Origin: Adiantum capillus-veneris
Lineage: Eukaryota; Streptophyta; Polypodiopsida; Polypodiales; Pteridaceae
Reading direction: 5' to 3'
NCBI GenBank assembly: GCA_014529385.2
Contig: CM043969.1
Span: forward strand, 12,980,648 to 13,029,814
DNA: 49,167 bases
Positions 44,705-49,167 of the stretch are shown piece after piece; within the stretch, counting starts at the first letter, position 1; each line of letters starts with the position of its first letter. The notes beneath the pieces were generated by a model that saw nothing but the letters and a program-made list of their open reading frames with translations, had not been told where the DNA came from and searched no databases. Position numbers and translations under genes: made by a program.

Positions 44705-45238
44705 CTATAAGCGGTACCTAGTAGCCTTCCTTACCAGCCACTGTTTTTGGCCTTTGGTGTGTCCTACTGGACATTCTCCTGTATCCAGAAAACTGATGAT
44801 ATCAGGCATAGCATCACTACCTTGGAAGAGGGGTAGTTTTAATTTAATCGCCCCTACGGGAAAGTCTTGAATTCTTCCTTTAGCTAGCGCATCTGCCTCT
44901 TGATTTTCTGCTCTAGCGACATGGAATAGTTTCACTACTTAAAACCTCTTTAGAAGGTCCTTAACTTGGCGAAGTTGACCAAGTAAAACCTGATTTTTGC
45001 AATCCCAGGTGCCATTTATTTGCCTTATCAAAAGCAAAGCGTCGCCGAGCACATTTAGGCGCTGACTTCTTTGTGAAATACATTGTTCCAACCCAAGAAT
45101 TAGGGCTGCATATTCTGCTTCATTGTTGGAGTGGGAGTGTAATAACTGCCCCATGGAGAATACTCTCTCTTGTTGTTCATTGAAAATGACCATGCCTGCC
45201 TGCAGACTGATCCATTGTTCTCTTGTATGCTCAGCCAA
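44705..45238 (-). pseudogene. Second (archaeal-type) RNase H domain
   Basis: Minus strand 45238-44939: GMVIFNEQQERVF, LLHSHSNNEAEYAALILGLE (Glu of the active site) and VLGDALLLIRQING (Asp). A stop at about 44937 separates it from 44935-44705 (VARAENQEADALAKG, the last RNase H motif with Asp). Having this second RNase H after the RT-linked one is characteristic of plant Tat-type gypsy elements. The first Asp block upstream is decayed. Confidence 0.8.
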
Positions 45239-46421
45239 AGAAAAGAGAGTGAGATCTCTCTAGCCTAGGACTATCTATCGTTGGTGTTCCTCCCTTTGCT
45301 TCCGCGTTGACCTTCAGCTTCTTCTCATAATGGCGATGAGTGAGAATTCCCGCTAAACTGGCCCTGGTGGAGTTTTCTACTTGCATGGTGTAGTCAAACT
45401 CTTGTAGTCTAATTAACCACTTTGAGATCCTAGATGAGACATCCATGTGTCGCATTACATATGGGAAGACCTCCTCCATTGTCAGGATTACGAAGGGTCT
45501 AGGCAGGAGATAGGAGCGCAACCTTGTAGTAGCAAACATTAGTGCCAGAACCATGTGTTCTACTTCGGTAAATCCTTTTTCTGATGGGGTCATGACCCGA
45601 CTAGAGAAGTAAATAGGGCACATGAAATAAGTTTTGGGGTCCTTTTGCATTAGCACTGCTCCGAGTGTATCACTTCCCACACTAGGGTTCACATAAAATG
45701 GCTCGTCCCACTTAGGAGGTGAAATAGTGGGAAGCTTAGCTAGGATTTGCTTCACCTCAGTAAATTGTTGTTCGTTCTCTTCACTCCATGAGAAGACATC
45801 CCTCTGGGTGAGTTGTTGTAGGGGAAGGACCACTTGAGATAGCAGGTGAATGAACCTGCTTAAGTATCTTACCTTCTGAAGGAAAGAAACCAGTTGCTTG
45901 GCGGTGGTGGGTGATGATAAAGATACCAGAGCCTGAATCTTGCTTGGGTCAGCCTCGATTCCTTTTGCTGAAATTACATGACCAAGGAGAGTGACTTTTC
46001 TCTCACCAATATGACACTTCTCCACGTTGAGTTGGCCACCCAAGGTTTGAAGCCTGGTTAAGCCATCATAGACTTTTCTTAAATGAAGGGCTCATGAGCT
46101 ATAAATGCAAAAATCATCTATGAAAACCCGTATTGATGTTCCAAAGTAGGGTTGGAAAACAAAAGTCACATAGCGTTGAAACGTGGCCGGGGCATTAGTG
46201 AGGCCAAACGGCATCACTCTGTAGGCAAAACATCCCCAAGGTGTGATGAAGGTTGTCTTCTTCTGATCCTCCTCCGCAATGCTAATCTGGAAGTATCCTG
46301 AGTAGCCATCGTATATTGTGTATCGTTCGTGCTCCTGCAACTTCATTGAGTATTTCATCCTGGAATGGGAGGGGAAAGTGGTCCCTCTTCGTGGCTGCAT
46401 TGAGAGGTTTATAATCCACAT
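45231..46421 (-). pseudogene. Ty3/gypsy reverse transcriptase C-terminus and RNase H
   Basis: 46421-46092 carries YDGYSGYFQISIAEEDQKKT, TPWGCFAYRVMPFGLTNAPA and RVFIDDFCIYS, the FIDD catalytic pair. After a stop at 46091 the same region continues 46043-45231 with LGHVISAKGIEADPSKIQAL (RT connection), FYVNPSVGSDTLGAVLMQ (RNase H first Asp replaced by Asn-Pro-Ser context) and FSSRVMTPSEKGFTEVEHMV. ISKWLIRLQEFDYTMQ closes the domain. Overlaps the preceding frame at 46282, the point of a frameshift. Confidence 0.85.
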
Positions 46422-47760
46422 AGACTCTCCACTTACCTTTTTTTTTTGGTGTGACTACTACTGGGGAGACCCATTCTGAGTCTTCGACAGGATAGATGAA
46501 ACCTGCTTGTAGCAAACTTCTCACTTCTTTAAGCAATGCCTCTTGTTGGATTACTCCAAGTCTTCTGAGCTTTTGTACTACGGGTTTACTGCCTTCCTTG
46601 ATCTTTATGTGGTGTTGTACTACTGTAATTCCTATGATCTTATCATATCCATCAATGAACAAAGTGGTGAAGTTACTTAACATGGAGACGTACTCCTTCC
46701 TTTCTTCATTGGTTAACTCATTTGAGAGCATTTTTTGTAGCTTACCTGCATCCTCCAAGGACTGCATACCCGATGATCCCTCTTGGTTTGCCAAGGTTGC
46801 TTCAGATTGTGTTAATCTATTTGGGTTTTTAAGAATGACTCCCATTACTTCGATGCTACTATCACTTCCGTCTGTGGTGGTCGTCTCTTCTCTTGAGGTA
46901 GACGAGTAGTCGGTGGTGGACTCGTCTTCTGAAGCCTCCAAGATCATGTTGCGCTACTTTCCAGTCCTCATGTCGTAGAATATGGACTTCCTATTAGCAT
47001 CCTTCATCTGGATCATCCTAGTGCTCCAGTCTTGTTTAGCTTCCATAGCCATAAGCTAAGGCCTCCCAAGAATGATGGGGTAGCCCTCCTCTTTGTGTGG
47101 CATGACGAAGATGTCTACCTCCACTTCTGTATTGAATGCTTTTACTTTGACCGCATTTACAATGCCTACACATTCCACTCTTACATTGTTTGCCATCTTG
47201 GCTCGGCAGGGTGCTGGCCTACTTACCTCTAGACCTAGATGGTGCATCATCTTTTCACTCATGACGCATATTTGTGCGCCACCATCTATGTAGACATTTG
47301 AAATCCGTTGCCCCTTGATGTGAGTGTCCATGGTTGGCACGATGTCATCGAGATCCCTCCCAGAGATAGCCCCAGCTATCCTGGGTCTTGATTTCCTGGT
47401 ACTTACCATTTTTGTCCATTGCCTCCTCATTCTGGGTGCAAGGTGGAGTAATTGGGGCCAAGTTATCTTCGGGCCCTGCATTAACACATCCTGAACTAAG
47501 TCATAGGTTTTTGCATACTCACCTAGTGAGAAGTCCACGATGTCTATCTTCCACCGCGGTTTAGCTGCTTGCTTGCTAGACTCGGCCTTCCCTTTCATCT
47601 TCTCTTCTCTTTGAAATGCCTCCTCGTGCCTCGCACGTTTCACTCCCATAGCATCCACTTCTTCTACCTTCTCTTTTCCTTTGTGCTTCTCTCGAGCTGA
47701 TTCTTCTACCTTCGCCTTCCCTTTAGCCTCTAAGCTAATAACACTCACTGCTTGGTTCAC
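46282..47760 (-). pseudogene. Ty3/gypsy protease and reverse transcriptase N-terminus
   Basis: 47760-47056 begins with a Lys/Glu-rich stretch, then WKIDIVDFSLGEYAKTYDL and the retropepsin: VYIDGGAQICVMSEKMMHHL (DGGA variant of D[ST]GA common in plant gypsy proteins) and EEGYPIILGRP. A stop at ~47054 and another near 46950 separate the RT N-terminus (46947-46282): acidic linker, IKEGSKPVVQKLRRLGVIQQ, EVRSLLQAGFIYPVEDSEWV, SPVVVTPKKKGKWRVYVDYK and PLNAATKRDHFPLPFQDEIL. The frame shifts near 46300. Confidence 0.85.
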
Positions 47761-47859
47761 AGTAGGTGGTGGGGGTAGTGGCGGGATGAGAGGTTGGGGT
47801 GGTGTTTTACATCAACAGTAGCGGCTCATAGCAGCTTTTTACAAGGGTGGATGGATAGG

Positions 47860-48081
47860 TTAAAACAGGATAAAAATAGAGACATTAAAGGAATCATGGT
47901 AATCTAATATGGGGAGAATGATAGGGTTCGGGGAATTGAGGATTTCTCCTAGTACCGCCTCACCGAATAGGTATACGATCTTCTGTTGGTAGAAGACTTT
48001 CCTATCTACATAGATATTCACATGTATATGCTGCAGGAATCTGAACGGGAATGCCGTCGGCCCGTTTTCCATCATGCACAA
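47860..48081 (-). CDS. Conserved accessory ORF of the gypsy element, C-terminal part
   Basis: 73 codons (MCMMENGPTAFPFRFLQH ... FNVSIFILF). It is colinear with the 80-codon ORF at 27839-28081 of the gag-only element (about half identical by eye over 68 residues). No known domain. It lies between the gag-like frames and the protease frame. It may be joined, by splicing or by a lost frame, to the 48385-48098 frame: GGCATGGTAAGAG near 48105 resembles a donor site. Confidence 0.55.
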   Translation of the reverse strand: MCMMENGPTAFPFRFLQHIHVNIYVDRKVFYQQKIVYLFGEAVLGEILNSPNPIILPILDYHDSFNVSIFILF

Positions 48082-48097
48082 GGGGTGGAATACTTAC

Positions 48098-48618
48098 TTA
48101 TACTCTTACCATGCCAGTGTTGATGAGTCGGCACATCCACAAGAGGTCGTTGCCTTTCATGGGCTCTACCTTTCCTTCGTTGCTCAGCACGTACGGGGTG
48201 ATGGCGACGCATCTGACTACTCCCAGCCTCTTGGCTAACAGCAATTGCAGGTAATTTTCGTAATCGGCGTGTTGCATGAATTCTACTCCATTCAGTTGCA
48301 ACTCGTCCCCAGCCCACTGGGTTTCTCCCGTGGTAGAGAGCTTCTTCAGGATAAGTTGTACAGCGAGAGGAGGAAGGTCCTCCACTTGCTTCCCAAAATA
48401 GCAAGAGCAGTAGCCAAACCACTCTTCTCTAGGACATGGGAATCTTCTTCTTCTCGATTGTCGAAGTGGATTGGCAGCACTCTCATGCGTCGTGCAAATC
48501 GGTAGGCGACCTTCCGCCGCTTAGCTTCGGATGACTTCTTCTTTGACAAAGTGGGTACAACTTGGCTTTCTGAGCTTGAAGCACTTGCTTGGCCAGATGC
48601 TTCTCCCTTTGGGGTCAT
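48098..48618 (-). pseudogene. Gag-region frames of unknown fold
   Basis: 48618-48346 (Ser-rich, then KRRKVAYRFARRMRVLPIHF and EEDSHVLEKSGLATALAILG) overlaps 48385-48098 (PPLAVQLILKKL, LQLNGVEFMQHADYENYLQL, RLGVVRCVAITPYVLSNEGK). A frameshift at about 48370 probably separates one original protein. The second part has a capsid-like helical look but matches no family I recognise. Confidence 0.45.
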
Positions 48619-49047
48619 GTGTTTCCAGACTGGCTTATCTTCTCCTTGCCTTTGGCTCGAGCAGCCCCTTTAGGCCACTTTGGAGTTATATCTTTGACTG
48701 CAGTTTCTTTAGGGAAAAGAGGTCTCACCCTTTGCTTCCCTTCCTTGACGTGAATGATTTCTTCGCGATGAATGTCAATGTAGATGACTTCAGCCCTTTC
48801 GCTGCCTTCGTTGCTGGCACTCATTGACAGTGTGCCTTGGTTGACAACAGTGATGGCACTTCACCAACCTCCCACCTGATGCTTTCGATTTATAGTTAGA
48901 ACGAGCAATACGAGATGGAGAATTTACCTCTTGAATGCTGACGACACTGCAGTCTGGCAGTAGCACCTCAATGAAGGCGGCTAGTGCCTCCTTCGTCTCC
49001 TCTTCTTCCGTCCTCCAATTAGAAAATTCCTTTAACCATTCGTCCAT
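48615..49047 (-). pseudogene. Gag N-terminal part with CCHC zinc knuckle
   Basis: From 49047: MDEWLKEFSNWRTEEEETKE, then a basic stretch and CHHCCQPRHTVNEC, a canonical CX2CX4HX4C zinc knuckle that binds RNA. 48824-48615 continues, after a one-base frame change near 48825, with SERAEVIYIDIHREEIIHV and a Lys-rich tail. No typical capsid core precedes the knuckle and only ~55 bases separate the first Met from the PBS, so the gag is rearranged or short. Confidence 0.65.
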
Positions 49048-49104
49048 GATTGACAGTGGGCGTCACTTTCAGCATTGTAAACTGAAGGGTCTTAGAAAAT
49101 CCCT

Positions 49105-49121
49105 CCTCCGTGGGGGCACCA
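49105..49121 (-). promoter_or_regulatory. Primer-binding site of the gypsy element
   Basis: Minus strand TGGTGCCCCCACGGAGG, two bases from the LTR end at 49124. One base different from the PBS at 28831-28847. Confidence 0.8.
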
Positions 49122-49123
49122 AA

Positions 49124-49167
49124 TGACGGATGCAAAGTGGACCCCGAACTCCGACGGCCTCTAAAAC
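49124..49167 (-). repeat. 5' LTR of the gypsy element, partial
   Basis: The LTR's last 44 bp (minus strand ends GCATCCGTCA) are cut by the window edge. Its GGACCCCGA...GCCTC block resembles 33885-33910. Confidence 0.7.

Overview
The window is nuclear DNA of a land plant, almost entirely made of transposable elements nested in one another; I see no ordinary host gene. Plant signs are a Ty1/copia primer-binding site matching plant initiator-Met tRNA, Ty3/gypsy polyproteins of the plant dual-RNase-H type, a CACTA (En/Spm) element with TNP2- and TnpA-like genes, and a captured fragment of a DBP2/RH20-like DEAD-box helicase. The density of nested, mutated elements suggests a large repeat-rich genome (gymnosperm, fern or similar), but the species cannot be read from this.

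Layout. 1-1955: decayed gypsy gag, minus strand. 1956-4257: copia element, plus strand (LTR, PBS, gag fused by deletion to integrase, truncated RT). 4275-5829 and 13545-15618: one minus-strand gypsy gag/protease region split by a large insertion. 5830-13544: that insertion, a non-autonomous retroelement with ~2 kb direct repeats and an acidic ORF, itself interrupted by a 1.4 kb foldback element (9991-11401) carrying four long palindromes. 15619-17052: 5' leader of the minus-strand gypsy, containing a MITE. 17053-31127: a plus-strand relative, head to head with it, with LTRs, PBS, a leader full of a short palindrome, a gag remnant and a captured DEAD-box helicase fragment. Its 3' LTR is interrupted at 22686-30711 by a small LTR element, whose own right LTR holds a 4.9 kb gag-only LTR element (25065-30004) and a 288 bp MITE (30126-30413). 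31128-33850: degenerate, unassigned DNA. 33880-43045: a minus-strand gypsy fragment whose 3' LTR received a CACTA element (34487-40853) with matching TIRs and a TAT target duplication. 43046-43447: anomalous poly-G DNA, probably an assembly artefact. 43451-49123: nearly full internal region of another minus-strand gypsy element (gag-like, accessory ORF, protease, RT, two RNases H, integrase), bounded by PPT and PBS; the window ends in its 5' LTR.

How it works together. The autonomous-type gypsy elements and the CACTA element carry recognisable mobility genes, but all are broken by stops, frameshifts or lost residues. The gag-only element shares a nearly identical PBS and a homologous accessory ORF with the gypsy element at 43451-49123, so it may use proteins of that lineage. 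Two non-autonomous elements share a C-terminal CSCG...PFDPGG protein signature that I cannot assign to a known family. All boundaries, joins and similarities were judged by eye.
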